From NCBI GenBank assembly GCA_902493795.1, contig CABUQZ010000023.1:1-24979 (forward strand): 24,979 nt of DNA, read 5' to 3'. Both the position numbers and the translations under genes were made by a program. Each line of letters opens with the position of its first letter. Position 1 is the first letter of the stretch. This stretch comes from an uncultured Clostridium sp. GTDB taxonomy: Bacteria > Bacillota_I > Bacilli_A > RF39 > UBA660. The notes below the pieces were generated by a model. The model saw only the letters and a program-made list of their open reading frames with translations. It did not search any database and was not told the DNA's origin. Shown here in pieces: positions 7,412 through 15,067 of this stretch.

Positions 7412-7440
7412 TTTAATTTTTATTTTTTATATGATATATT
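7412..7440 (+). promoter_or_regulatory. Probable promoter of the HNH-like gene
   Basis: TATATT at 7435-7440 has an extended TG at 7432-7433. TTTAAT at 7412-7417 is a weak -35 at 17 bp. The leader to ATG 7471 would be about 24 nt. Confidence 0.45.
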
Positions 7441-7470
7441 AATATTAACAAATGAACAGGGGAGTTTTGT

Positions 7471-7861
7471 TATGCTTAATATTACAAAAGTTATGATAGA
7501 CAAATTTAACATTACTGATTTGGATTTTATGGGGTATTCGCTTACTATGGAAGATGCTAGTTTCCATCATTTGGTTATTCCAAAAAGAAATAATGGTTAT
7601 AGGCTACTTATTAATGGTGCAGTATTAAATAAAGAAACTTCTCATCCATATTTACATCTTGTAGAAGAAAAAGATTATGAACTATTTTATCGCATAACTA
7701 AAGCTATGATTAATGAAATAAGAATAGGAAAACTTGATGAAACTTTTTTAAAACAGATAGATGACTATTTAAAAGTTTTTGAAAGGGAACATTCTGGAGA
7801 TTATTGTGCTAATGGAAGTCCCTTAATAAAAGAGGAATTTGTTAAAAGATTAATTAAGTAA
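7471..7861 (+). CDS. Small HNH-nuclease-like protein
   Basis: A 130-aa protein with an HNH-type residue pattern: the pair H32-H33 (SFHHLVIP), N53 in NGAVLNKETSH, then H58xxxH62 (SHPYLHLVEE). This order of HH, N and HxxxH resembles small HNH endonucleases of phages and mobile elements, but the zinc-binding Cys pairs of many HNH proteins are absent. I have only the motif to go on. ATG 7471 is chosen because GGGGAG (7459-7464) lies 7 nt before it; a longer in-frame reading from 7400 lacks a ribosome binding site and would include the promoter. The gene stands alone between the lysis cassette and a terminator that overlaps its stop codon. It may act on DNA or RNA, or may be a non-catalytic relative. 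Confidence 0.5.
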
Positions 7862-7884
7862 GATAAAATATAATCTTGCTTTTT
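7856..7884 (+). terminator. Terminator overlapping the HNH-like stop codon
   Basis: AAGTAAGAT (7856-7864) pairs with ATCTTGCTT (7873-7881) with one T-G pair, followed by T-rich sequence. The TAA stop (7859-7861) is inside the upstream arm. Confidence 0.75.
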
Positions 7885-7921
7885 ATTTAATTTAATTATA
7901 GAATACACTCTTGTGGTGATT

Positions 7922-8809
7922 ATGGTGGAAAGTACAAACAATGAATTAAATGAAGTAGTAAAAATTTCATATAATATTTTTCAATTATATAATAAACTTA
8001 GTTATGCTGAGATTAAATATGGTAAAGATAGTGATCAATATAAAAAGATATCATCCTACATTGAAATATCAGCTGAAGCAGAAAATGAGTATTTTGAATC
8101 TATTTTTAAAAATGAGAAAACTTTATCTATATTTAGAAAATTTTGGGATGAATCCTTTAGCAGAAGGACAGTAAATCCTTTTCAAAATTATTTTTGTACA
8201 TTAGAAAAAGATAAAGATTCAAAAACATACACTAAAAAAATCGCTTCAAGAGTACAATCAGAACTTGAATTACGAGTTAATTATACGTACCTTTCTAACG
8301 AAGTAAATTTAAATATTTTAAAAAATTATGTTTTACTTTTAGACAAATATATCTCTGACTGTCGAAATCGTAAAATGAAATCTAAATTAATTAAAGAGAA
8401 AAATAATATTATTTCTTCTAATAAATCTTTAGAGTCTTGGTATTTGGGATTTGAAAAAAATAATATGAAATGCTCTATAATAGACAATAATATAATAGAG
8501 TCATATCTTCTAGGAATAGGAATTGAGGATTATATTACTTTTAAACAAGATTATTTAAGTGGTTTTTGTAGATCTATTGTTAATCATATTTTATTGTGTC
8601 AAATGGATGAATTTGACAAGGTTATAGGTGAAGTTAGGTTACTTGCGGTTCTTCTTGATATGGACTGTGTTACTCTTGGAATGAATTATAATAGTTTTCA
8701 AGATTTGATTACGCAAAGAGGTTTTAAAAACCAAAATTCTGATTTGGTAGATGGAAGTTTTTCAAAATGTCCAGAGTTAGTTAAAAAGAAAAATAATTAT
8801 AAAATATAA
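7922..8809 (+). CDS. Hypothetical helical protein, family not recognised
   Basis: A soluble 295-aa protein without membrane segments, signal peptide or any motif I recognise. It is rich in Lys, Glu, Asn and Tyr and reads as mainly alpha-helical, with charged segments such as YISDCRNRKMKSKLIKEK near its middle. About five Cys are scattered singly, with no zinc-knuckle spacing. ATG 7922 is chosen; GGTGAT at 7915-7920 is only 1 nt away, so GTG 7925 (4-nt spacing) is an alternative. It has its own terminator and lies in the accessory stretch between tRNA-Arg and rlmN. Base composition matches the neighbours. The role is unknown; the position next to phage-type genes hints at mobile-element cargo, but that is inference. 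Confidence 0.7.
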   Translation: MVESTNNELNEVVKISYNIFQLYNKLSYAEIKYGKDSDQYKKISSYIEISAEAENEYFESIFKNEKTLSIFRKFWDESFSRRTVNPFQNYFCTLEKDKDSKTYTKKIASRVQSELELRVNYTYLSNEVNLNILKNYVLLLDKYISDCRNRKMKSKLIKEKNNIISSNKSLESWYLGFEKNNMKCSIIDNNIIESYLLGIGIEDYITFKQDYLSGFCRSIVNHILLCQMDEFDKVIGEVRLLAVLLDMDCVTLGMNYNSFQDLITQRGFKNQNSDLVDGSFSKCPELVKKKNNYKI

Positions 8810-8846
8810 AGAGGATGTAAATTTACCTAAATCATCTTCTTTTATA
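8808..8846 (+). terminator. Terminator copy 1 (twin of the one at 9795-9832)
   Basis: AAGAGGATG (8809-8817) pairs with CATCTTCTT (8833-8841) with one G-U, then T-rich sequence. The loop contains the 10-nt palindrome GTAAATTTAC followed by CTAAAT. The last base of the upstream stop codon begins the stem. Almost the same 36 nt recur at 9795-9832. The following 8847-9012 shows no feature. Confidence 0.8.
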
Positions 8847-9069
8847 ATCTTATAGGAGCTCATATAATTCATAAAAAATAATTGATATACAAACAAAAGT
8901 TTATTATAGTTAGTTTCGTAGTTTGGTAAATAGTAAGCTGAAATAACTTAATGATGTATTAGTAGCAAAAAAGATTGTGGTTTAAATACAAAAATTAATA
9001 TTATGGTTATAGATGTTACTAAATATGAATAAAGAATATGCGTATTTTGAAAGGAATGGTAAAAATAAA

Positions 9070-9555
9070 ATGAATTATGATTTAATAATAGATGAATATT
9101 TTAAAAAATATAATGATATTTATAATTCTTCTGTTGAAAGGAATATTTTTGAAGAAATATGTAGTCATTATGGATTAATTAAAAAGGATGAAAACACATA
9201 CATATTACCAGAAGAAAAACTTACTATTGTTAAAGATAGAGATAGTTATCAACTTCAAAATCGAAATCTTACTATAACATCCAAAGATAATCACATAGAG
9301 GCAAGTTTTATACCAGTTGAAGAAGCTATGAAATCAAGTAGTATTATTGATTTTATTTATCAATATTATTATAGTATAGTGAAAAATGCTTTTTATCCTT
9401 TGGAAAATGGAAATGCAACAATCTATTCGTTACGTGGTTTAATATTGTTTTTAGAATTAATAAAATATTATTCATATTCAGATAATTTATCACCAAATGA
9501 ACGTGCAAATGAAAATGAAATATTAAATAAACGAATTAAAAGAATGATTAATTAA
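9070..9555 (+). CDS. Hypothetical protein, family not recognised
   Basis: A 161-aa soluble, mostly helical protein that I cannot place. It begins MNYDLIIDEYFKKYND, has a beta-rich middle (TYILPEEKLTIVKD and following) and a helical C-terminal half ending in a basic tail (NKRIKRMIN). The start is uncertain. ATG 9070 has AAGGA at 9051-9055, somewhat far away; the in-frame ATGs at 9013 and 9025 have no ribosome binding site. No clear promoter was found. The gene lies between the two near-identical terminators at 8808 and 9795, within the accessory stretch. Its AT content is as high as that of the flanking non-coding DNA, so it could be a decaying gene, but the frame is intact. Confidence 0.55.
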   Translation: MNYDLIIDEYFKKYNDIYNSSVERNIFEEICSHYGLIKKDENTYILPEEKLTIVKDRDSYQLQNRNLTITSKDNHIEASFIPVEEAMKSSSIIDFIYQYYYSIVKNAFYPLENGNATIYSLRGLILFLELIKYYSYSDNLSPNERANENEILNKRIKRMIN

Positions 9556-9584
9556 AAAACTAATATAAAGTTAAAACTAATATA
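9556..9584 (+). repeat. Short direct repeat AAAACTAATATA
   Basis: Two 12-nt copies lie at 9556-9567 and 9573-9584, right after the stop codon of the upstream gene. It is a local tandem repeat of period 17 in very AT-rich DNA, with no function suggested. Confidence 0.4.
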
Positions 9585-9671
9585 TATAATTATTATGTAT
9601 TGAATAAAGTATTGTATTGTGAATATATAGGATTTTAAATAATAAAATTAAATAATATAACTTTAGAATAA

Positions 9672-9755
9672 GATGATTATTGTATAATGGAAAACAATAA
9701 TTTAAACGATTTAATATTACTTGAAATTTTGATGAAATTCTTTATTGTAATCATC
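9672..9755 (+). other. Possible structured RNA element with competing pairings
   Basis: In the 330-nt gap before rlmN, GATGATTA (9672-9679) is complementary to TAATCATC (9748-9755). ACAATAA (9694-9700) can pair either with TTATTGT at 9677-9683 or with TTATTGT at 9742-9748. That gives two exclusive folds. A TATAAT lies at 9683-9688, inside the element. It could be a regulatory RNA or a chance in AT-rich sequence. The remaining parts of 9585-9794 show no gene. Confidence 0.25.
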
Positions 9756-9794
9756 AGAATTCAGCATATATTGAAATTAGGTGTTTTTTTAAAT

Positions 9795-9832
9795 AAGAAG
9801 GTGTAAATTTACGTAAATCATCTTCTTTTTTT
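9795..9832 (+). terminator. Terminator copy 2, upstream of rlmN
   Basis: AAGAAGGTG (9795-9803) pairs with CATCTTCTT (9819-9827) with one G-T, then a T run to 9832. The loop holds the palindrome GTAAATTTAC, as in copy 1 at 8808-8846. Confidence 0.8.
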
Positions 9833-9860
9833 AGATAATATAATAATTGAATGTTATAAT
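9831..9860 (+). promoter_or_regulatory. Promoter of the rlmN-stp-prkC-rsgA-rpe operon
   Basis: TATAAT at 9855-9860 has an extended TG at 9852-9853. The -35 region (TTAGAT, 9831-9836) is poor, as is usual for extended -10 promoters. The leader to ATG 9885 is about 18 nt. Confidence 0.65.
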
Positions 9861-9884
9861 AATGTTACAAGTGGAAGTGTATTT

Positions 9885-10907
9885 ATGAAAAATATTTATA
9901 ATTTAACAATTGAAGAGCTAGAAGATTATTTTTTATCCATTGGAGAAAAGAAGTTTAAAGCAAAACAGGTTTATTCTTGGTTATATGATAAGAGAATAAC
10001 TTCTTTTGATATGATGACAGATATGAAGAAGACTGTTATTGAAAAACTAAAAGAAGACTTTGTTTTAACTAAACTTAAAATGGTTAAAGTAGAAAGAGAT
10101 GTAGATGTTAATAAATATCTATTCGAGCTTTCAGATCATTTGTACGTTGAAAGTGTATTAATGAATCATGATTATGGAACGAGCATTTGTATATCAAGCC
10201 AAGTTGGATGTAATATGGGATGTACATTTTGCGAAAGTGGAAGACTTAAGAAAGTTAGAGATTTAAATAGTTATGAAATGGTACTACAAATTCTTGCAGT
10301 TGAAGAAGATATAAAGAAAAGAATTAGTCATGTTGTAATTATGGGTATTGGTGAACCATTTGATAATTACTTAAATGTTACTAACTTTATAAAAATAATA
10401 AATAGTGATTTAGGTCTTGCTATTGGAAGTAGACATATAACTGTATCAACCTCTGGGTTAGTTCCCAAAATTCTCGAGTTTGCAGATTTCCCATATCAAG
10501 TAAACCTAGCTGTTAGCTTACACGCTCCAAATGATTTATTAAGGGAGAAAATAATGCCTATTGCTAAAGCATATAAATTAAATGAGCTATTTGATGCATT
10601 AAGGATATATTATAAAAAGACAAATAGAAGAATAACATTTGAGTATATTATGCTTGATCACGTTAACGATAGTGAAGAAAATGCATTAGAATTATGTAAG
10701 CTTTTAAAAGGGTTAAATTGTTATGTAAATTTGATTCCATACAATGAAACTGAGAATATTCAATATAAAAGAAGTAAAAACGATAGAATTTTGAAATTTT
10801 ATGATATAATAAAGAAGAATAATGTAGTTGTCACAATAAGAAAAGAATTTGGAAGCAATATTAGTGCAGCTTGTGGGCAACTTAGAAGTAAAAAGGAGAG
10901 CTTATGA
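9885..10907 (+). CDS. rlmN: Dual-specificity 23S rRNA/tRNA adenine-C2 methyltransferase RlmN
   Basis: A radical SAM enzyme that methylates C2 of A2503 in 23S rRNA and A37 of some tRNAs. The 4Fe-4S motif CxxxCxxC is C109-C113-C116 (GCNMGCTFCESG). The second catalytic Cys, which carries the methyl in the mechanism, is C330 in SAACGQL near the end. The conserved LSLHAPND and IMPI segments are present, and the N-terminal accessory domain (FKAKQVYSWLY) is complete. The 340-aa length is normal. GTGGAAG precedes ATG 9885. The stop overlaps the next gene as ATGA, so it is translationally coupled. It is the first gene of a conserved Firmicutes operon with stp, prkC and rsgA. Confidence 0.95.
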   Translation: MKNIYNLTIEELEDYFLSIGEKKFKAKQVYSWLYDKRITSFDMMTDMKKTVIEKLKEDFVLTKLKMVKVERDVDVNKYLFELSDHLYVESVLMNHDYGTSICISSQVGCNMGCTFCESGRLKKVRDLNSYEMVLQILAVEEDIKKRISHVVIMGIGEPFDNYLNVTNFIKIINSDLGLAIGSRHITVSTSGLVPKILEFADFPYQVNLAVSLHAPNDLLREKIMPIAKAYKLNELFDALRIYYKKTNRRITFEYIMLDHVNDSEENALELCKLLKGLNCYVNLIPYNETENIQYKRSKNDRILKFYDIIKKNNVVVTIRKEFGSNISAACGQLRSKKESL

Positions 10908-11644
10908 AAACGTTTTATTTAACAGATGCAGGAAAAGTTAGGTCTCATAATGAAGATAGTGTAATAATAACTAAAAATCAAAGTGGAGATTATTTAATGG
11001 CTGTTGCAGATGGAATGGGTGGTCATTCTGCTGGTGAAGTAGCCTCAAGTATAGTAGTAAGCCATCTTAGTAAATGCTTTAATGAATCTTTTTGCAATAT
11101 GGAAAAATCGAAAGCTGTTAACTGGATTAGAGAAATGGCTACAGAAGTAAATGATTTAGTATTTAGTTATGCTAATGAACATGTGGAAAGCAAAGGAATG
11201 GGTACTACTCTTGTAATGGCAATTATTACAAAAGATTATGTACTAATTGGTAATATTGGAGATTCTTCTGGATTTGTTGTTAAAGATAGCAAAATGCATA
11301 AAGTAACATATGATCATACACTTGTTAATTTATTAATTAAAGCTGGTGAATTAACTCCTGAAGAAGCTAAAGATCATCCAAAGAAAAACGTTCTTATGAA
11401 AGCGATTGGTTCAAATAATCCAATAGATATTGATATATTTGATTGTGATATGGATATTTCATCTGTGCTTTTGTGTAGTGATGGGTTAACATCTATGCTT
11501 GATGTTGAACAAATTGAAAAAGTTTTGCTTAGTGATTTAGAAATAGAAGATAAAGTAATTAAGCTTATTAGAAAGAGTAATAATCGTGGGGGAGCGGATA
11601 ATATTTCTATAGCATATTTAGAATTTTCAGAGAGTGGTGATTAG
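10904..11644 (+). CDS. stp: PP2C-type serine/threonine phosphatase (Stp/PrpC)
   Basis: A 246-aa metal-dependent phosphatase that reverses phosphorylation by the adjacent kinase PrkC. PP2C motifs appear in order: DAGKVRSHNEDS at the N terminus, VADGMGGHSAGEVAS with the metal-binding Asp, GMGTTLV, GNIGDSSG, LLCSDGLTSML and GGADNISIAY with the C-terminal Asp. It is cytosolic, with no membrane segment. The start ATG 10904 overlaps the rlmN stop by 4 nt. The stop is 2 nt before the TTG start of prkC, and the GGTGAT ribosome binding site of prkC lies within its last codons. The kinase/phosphatase pairing is standard in Gram-positive bacteria. Confidence 0.95.
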   Translation: MKTFYLTDAGKVRSHNEDSVIITKNQSGDYLMAVADGMGGHSAGEVASSIVVSHLSKCFNESFCNMEKSKAVNWIREMATEVNDLVFSYANEHVESKGMGTTLVMAIITKDYVLIGNIGDSSGFVVKDSKMHKVTYDHTLVNLLIKAGELTPEEAKDHPKKNVLMKAIGSNNPIDIDIFDCDMDISSVLLCSDGLTSMLDVEQIEKVLLSDLEIEDKVIKLIRKSNNRGGADNISIAYLEFSESGD

Positions 11645-11646
11645 CG

Positions 11647-13470
11647 TTGTTTAGTAAAGGTCAATTGATTAATGATCGATATGAGATTATTAAAAGTATT
11701 GGGGAAGGTGGAATGGCAAACGTTTATCTAGCAAAAGATGTTTTTCTAGATAGAAAAGTTGCTGTTAAAGTATTAAGAGGAGATCTTGCTAATGACGAAA
11801 AATTTATTAGAAGATTTCAAAGAGAAGCTTATGCTGCTTCTTCATTATCACATCCTAATATCGTGGAAATGTATGATGTTGGTGAAGATAATGGTACATA
11901 TTACATTGTAATGGAATATATTGAGGGAAGAACATTAAAACAACTTCTTAAAAAACGTGGAAATTTAACTCCCGCTGAAGTTGTTGATATTATGCTTCAA
12001 TTAACTGATGGTATTGCTGTTGCTCATGATAAATACATAATACATAGAGATTTAAAACCTCAGAATATAATGATTTCTGATGATGGTAAAATTAAGATAA
12101 CTGACTTTGGTATTGCTATGGCACTTAATTCAACACAGGTAACACAAACTAATTCAGTTATGGGTTCAGTTCATTACTTACCACCAGAGCAAGCAAGTGG
12201 TAAAGGATCAACTACTAAATCAGATATTTATTCTATGGGGATAATGATGTTTGAGCTTTTAACTGGTAAACTTCCTTTTAAGGGAGAAAACGCTGTTGAA
12301 ATAGCTTTAAAACATATGAAGGATGATATTCCTAGCGTTAGAAAAATTAATTCTAATATTCCTCAAAGTTTAGAAAATATTATTATTAAATCAACTGCTA
12401 AGAATCCAAAAAATAGATACGATGATGTTAAAGAGATGTATAGTGACTTGAAAGTTTGCTTAAACGAAGAAAACTTAAATCAAGCACCAGTTATATATAA
12501 ATATCCTGAACATGAAGTAGATGAAAAAGAATCATCTTTAAAAGAAGTTAAGGAAAATGATGATAATAAAAAAGAAGTAGAAGAGGAACCAGTAGTGGCA
12601 AAGAAAATTGTTAAGGAAGAAAAAGAAAAAACAAGTTTTTCAACTTTTGTAATTATTTTCTTATCTTTAGTGTTAATTGGTGGTATTGCAGCAATATTCT
12701 TTATGCTTTCTCCACTTTTTGCTGAAGATAATGATATTAAAATACCTGATGTTTCTAATATGTCTATAGTAGATGCTGAAAAGGCTTTGGTTGCATCAGG
12801 ATTTAAAGTAAAAGATGAAACAATAAAAGAACATAGTGATACTATCCCAGAGGGGATGATTATTGGTACTAATCCTGTAGCTGGAAGAAGCAAAAGTAAA
12901 GGATACGAAGTAACATTAATTGAATCTTTAGGTAAAAATACTGTTTATGAAATAGAAAACTATGTTGGAAAAAATTATATTGAAGTACAAACAACTCTTG
13001 AAAAAATGTATAAGATGCAGGTAGAAATAAAAAAGAAAGAAGTCGAATTAACAGAGGATATGGATCTTCAACTAATAATTGATCAAGACTTAAAGCCTGG
13101 TACAAAGATAGTTGTAGATGAAGAAAAACCGACTAAAATTGTTTTGTATATTCCAGATGCTTATGACCAGTATCCAGATTTTGTAGCAGAAGGATGGACT
13201 GTTGAAGAAATACAAGAGTTTGCAGAAAAGTATGAACTTGATTTTACTGTTAAATATGAAGAAACAAGTGAATTTCCACCTGGAACAGTTATCAAACAAT
13301 CAAGAACTGGTAAAATAGTTAATAAAGCTACATTTTTTATAGTAATTGCTAAAGAAGTTGAAACTCCAGTAGTTCCTCCTGAAGACGAAGGTGGTCAAAC
13401 AGGAGAAGAAACTAATCCTCAAGAAGGAACAGGAGAAGGTACAGGAAATAGCGGAGAAACTACAGAATAG
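11647..13470 (+). CDS. prkC: Membrane PASTA-domain Ser/Thr kinase PrkC
   Basis: A 607-aa eukaryote-like kinase. The kinase domain spans residues 12-270: glycine loop GEGGMANVYLA (19-29), K41, HRDLKPQN with catalytic D135, DFG with D153, and a Thr-rich activation segment (STQVTQTNSVMGS). An acidic Lys/Glu linker (286-330) leads to one membrane segment (about 332-354). About three extracellular PASTA domains (365-575) follow, which in the family bind muropeptides or lipid II. The protein ends in a 30-residue Gly/Glu/Thr-rich tail. It starts with TTG at 11647, 4 nt after GGTGAT (11637-11642); no better start is in frame. In relatives it controls cell-wall synthesis and dormancy exit. Known substrates include IreB/ReoM and RsgA, both encoded in this window. 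Confidence 0.95.
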   Translation: MFSKGQLINDRYEIIKSIGEGGMANVYLAKDVFLDRKVAVKVLRGDLANDEKFIRRFQREAYAASSLSHPNIVEMYDVGEDNGTYYIVMEYIEGRTLKQLLKKRGNLTPAEVVDIMLQLTDGIAVAHDKYIIHRDLKPQNIMISDDGKIKITDFGIAMALNSTQVTQTNSVMGSVHYLPPEQASGKGSTTKSDIYSMGIMMFELLTGKLPFKGENAVEIALKHMKDDIPSVRKINSNIPQSLENIIIKSTAKNPKNRYDDVKEMYSDLKVCLNEENLNQAPVIYKYPEHEVDEKESSLKEVKENDDNKKEVEEEPVVAKKIVKEEKEKTSFSTFVIIFLSLVLIGGIAAIFFMLSPLFAEDNDIKIPDVSNMSIVDAEKALVASGFKVKDETIKEHSDTIPEGMIIGTNPVAGRSKSKGYEVTLIESLGKNTVYEIENYVGKNYIEVQTTLEKMYKMQVEIKKKEVELTEDMDLQLIIDQDLKPGTKIVVDEEKPTKIVLYIPDAYDQYPDFVAEGWTVEEIQEFAEKYELDFTVKYEETSEFPPGTVIKQSRTGKIVNKATFFIVIAKEVETPVVPPEDEGGQTGEETNPQEGTGEGTGNSGETTE

Positions 13471-13477
13471 GGGATTT

Positions 13478-14320
13478 ATGAAAGGACAAATTGTTAAAAT
13501 ACTAAGTAATTTATATTTTGTTAATTGTGATGGGAAGGTAGTAGAGTGTCACTCAAGAGGAAACTTTAGAAATAAAGGAATCACTCCTGTTGTAGGGGAC
13601 TTTTGTAATATAAGTATAGAAGATAAATATATACTTGAAATACTTCCTAGAAAGAATTATTTAGCACGTCCTTTAGTTGCAAATATAGATCAGGGACTAA
13701 TTGTTACTAGCTTAGTTGTCCCTGATTTTAGTACTAATCTTTTAGATAAGCTAATTACAGTTATGGAAATTAATAAAATAACTCCCATAATTTGTATTAC
13801 TAAAGAAGATTTAGCTAGTAAAGATTTACAAGAAGAAGTAAAAAAAATAGTAGAATATTATAAAAAAATTGGGTATAAAGTTTATTATAATTATGAAATA
13901 GATGAATTAAAGAAAATATTTAAGGATAAGACAACAGTTTTTACAGGTCAAACAGGAGCTGGAAAATCTAGTTTGCTAAATAGACTAGAACCAAAGCTTA
14001 ACTTTCTAGAAGGAGAAGTTTCTTACGCTCTTGGAAGAGGAAAACACACGACTAGATTTGTCGAATTAGTTTCTCTTTTTGGAGGAAAGCTTGTCGACTC
14101 TCCTGGATTTTCAAGTATAGATTTATCAAGTTACTCTAAAGAACAAATATGTGAGTCATTTAAAGAGTTTAAAAACTACAAGTGTCTTTACAATGATTGT
14201 TCACATACTAACGAAGATGTATCTTGTTGTGCTATTAAAAAAGCTTTAAATAATCACGAGATATTAGAGTCACGTTATGATAATTATCTAAAATTTGTAT
14301 CCTCTCTTAATACTAGATAG
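13478..14320 (+). CDS. rsgA: Ribosome small-subunit biogenesis GTPase RsgA
   Basis: A 280-aa circularly permuted GTPase that helps 30S maturation. It has an N-terminal OB domain (about 1-65). The G4 motif is TKED, before G1 GQTGAGKSS (157-165, with K163), and G3 is DSPGF. The C-terminal zinc segment is KCLYNDCSHTNEDVSCC, with the usual Cys-His-Cys pattern. ATG 13478 is chosen over an upstream extension from 13391, which would run through the prkC tail in another frame and has no ribosome binding site. It begins 7 nt after prkC. Bacillus RsgA (CpgA) is a PrkC substrate, which fits this operon. Confidence 0.95.
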   Translation: MKGQIVKILSNLYFVNCDGKVVECHSRGNFRNKGITPVVGDFCNISIEDKYILEILPRKNYLARPLVANIDQGLIVTSLVVPDFSTNLLDKLITVMEINKITPIICITKEDLASKDLQEEVKKIVEYYKKIGYKVYYNYEIDELKKIFKDKTTVFTGQTGAGKSSLLNRLEPKLNFLEGEVSYALGRGKHTTRFVELVSLFGGKLVDSPGFSSIDLSSYSKEQICESFKEFKNYKCLYNDCSHTNEDVSCCAIKKALNNHEILESRYDNYLKFVSSLNTR

Positions 14321-14328
14321 GAGGTCTT

Positions 14329-14991
14329 ATGAAACAGATTTCAGTATCATTTTTAAGTAGCAAAGATGAACAAGAAGATATCATGAAGCTTAATACAACT
14401 AGTGCTGATTTTATTCATGTTGATGTTATGGATGGTAGGTTTGTAAGAAAAAGATATAAACCTTATAAAATGTTATATAAAATGAGTAATTCAGTTACTA
14501 AAAGATTAGATGTTCATTTAATGGTTAAAAAGCCAGAAAAACTTATTAATAAATTTGTAAATTTAAATACAGAATATATAACAATTCATGCAGAAATTGA
14601 CAAAGTTGAAAAGTATTTAAAATTAATAAAAGAATATGGAATTAAATGTGGATTAGCAATAAATCCTGATACAGATGTTTCCGTTTTAATACCTTACTTA
14701 TCATTAATAGATATGGTACTTATTATGAGTGTATACCCTGGAAAAGGGGGACAGGAATTTATAGATGATACTACTAAGAAAATACTTAGAGTAAAGAAAT
14801 TATTAGTATCTAAAAAAGTTAAAGTAAAAATAAGCGTTGATGGTGGAGTAAATGACGAGGTTGCTAAACGACTTGATTTTGCTGATATCATCGTAAGTGG
14901 AAGTTATGTTACAAATAGTCCTGATTTTGAATCTTCTATTACTAAATTAAGAGAAAACGCTAGTACTAATACTAAAAAACGTAAAAGTTAG
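14329..14991 (+). CDS. rpe: Ribulose-phosphate 3-epimerase
   Basis: A 220-aa TIM-barrel enzyme interconverting ribulose-5-phosphate and xylulose-5-phosphate in the pentose phosphate pathway. Metal and catalytic residues of the family are present: H30 and D32 (IHVDVMDG), H63 (DVHLM) and D171 (SVDGG). Two signatures are altered: the usual MDGxFVPN reads MDGRFVRKR, and MSVNPGFGGQ reads MSVYPGKGGQ, placing Lys in a loop that normally holds Phe. It ends in a basic tail (TNTKKRKS). AGGAGG lies at about 14319-14324, overlapping the rsgA end. The rsgA-rpe order is standard in Firmicutes. Activity is likely but the changes may affect substrate use. Confidence 0.9.
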   Translation: MKQISVSFLSSKDEQEDIMKLNTTSADFIHVDVMDGRFVRKRYKPYKMLYKMSNSVTKRLDVHLMVKKPEKLINKFVNLNTEYITIHAEIDKVEKYLKLIKEYGIKCGLAINPDTDVSVLIPYLSLIDMVLIMSVYPGKGGQEFIDDTTKKILRVKKLLVSKKVKVKISVDGGVNDEVAKRLDFADIIVSGSYVTNSPDFESSITKLRENASTNTKKRKS

Positions 14992-15020
14992 TTAAAGTTA
15001 TTTTAGCTAGCTTTTTATTT
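14983..15020 (+). terminator. Terminator of the rlmN-rpe operon, overlapping the rpe stop
   Basis: AAAAGTTAG (14983-14991) pairs with CTAGCTTTT (15007-15015) with one T-G, followed by T-rich sequence. The rpe TAG stop (14989-14991) is part of the first arm. Confidence 0.75.
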
Positions 15021-15067
15021 TTGTATTTTTTTAAGAATTTTAATCATATTATTCTTTAGGAGGGAAT

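Noticed and set aside
9687..9806. A 39-codon ATG frame (MENNNLNDLILLEILMK...) before rlmN
   Set aside because: No ribosome binding site, it starts inside a TATAAT and its end runs into the terminator. More likely chance in AT-rich DNA or the structured element.
12480..13299. Several minus-strand open frames opposite prkC
   Set aside because: They are antisense shadows of a strongly supported kinase/PASTA gene, with no ribosome binding sites or recognisable domains.
13391..13477. N-terminal extension of RsgA through the prkC tail
   Set aside because: It overlaps prkC in another frame, has no ribosome binding site, and the normal RsgA N terminus begins at 13478.
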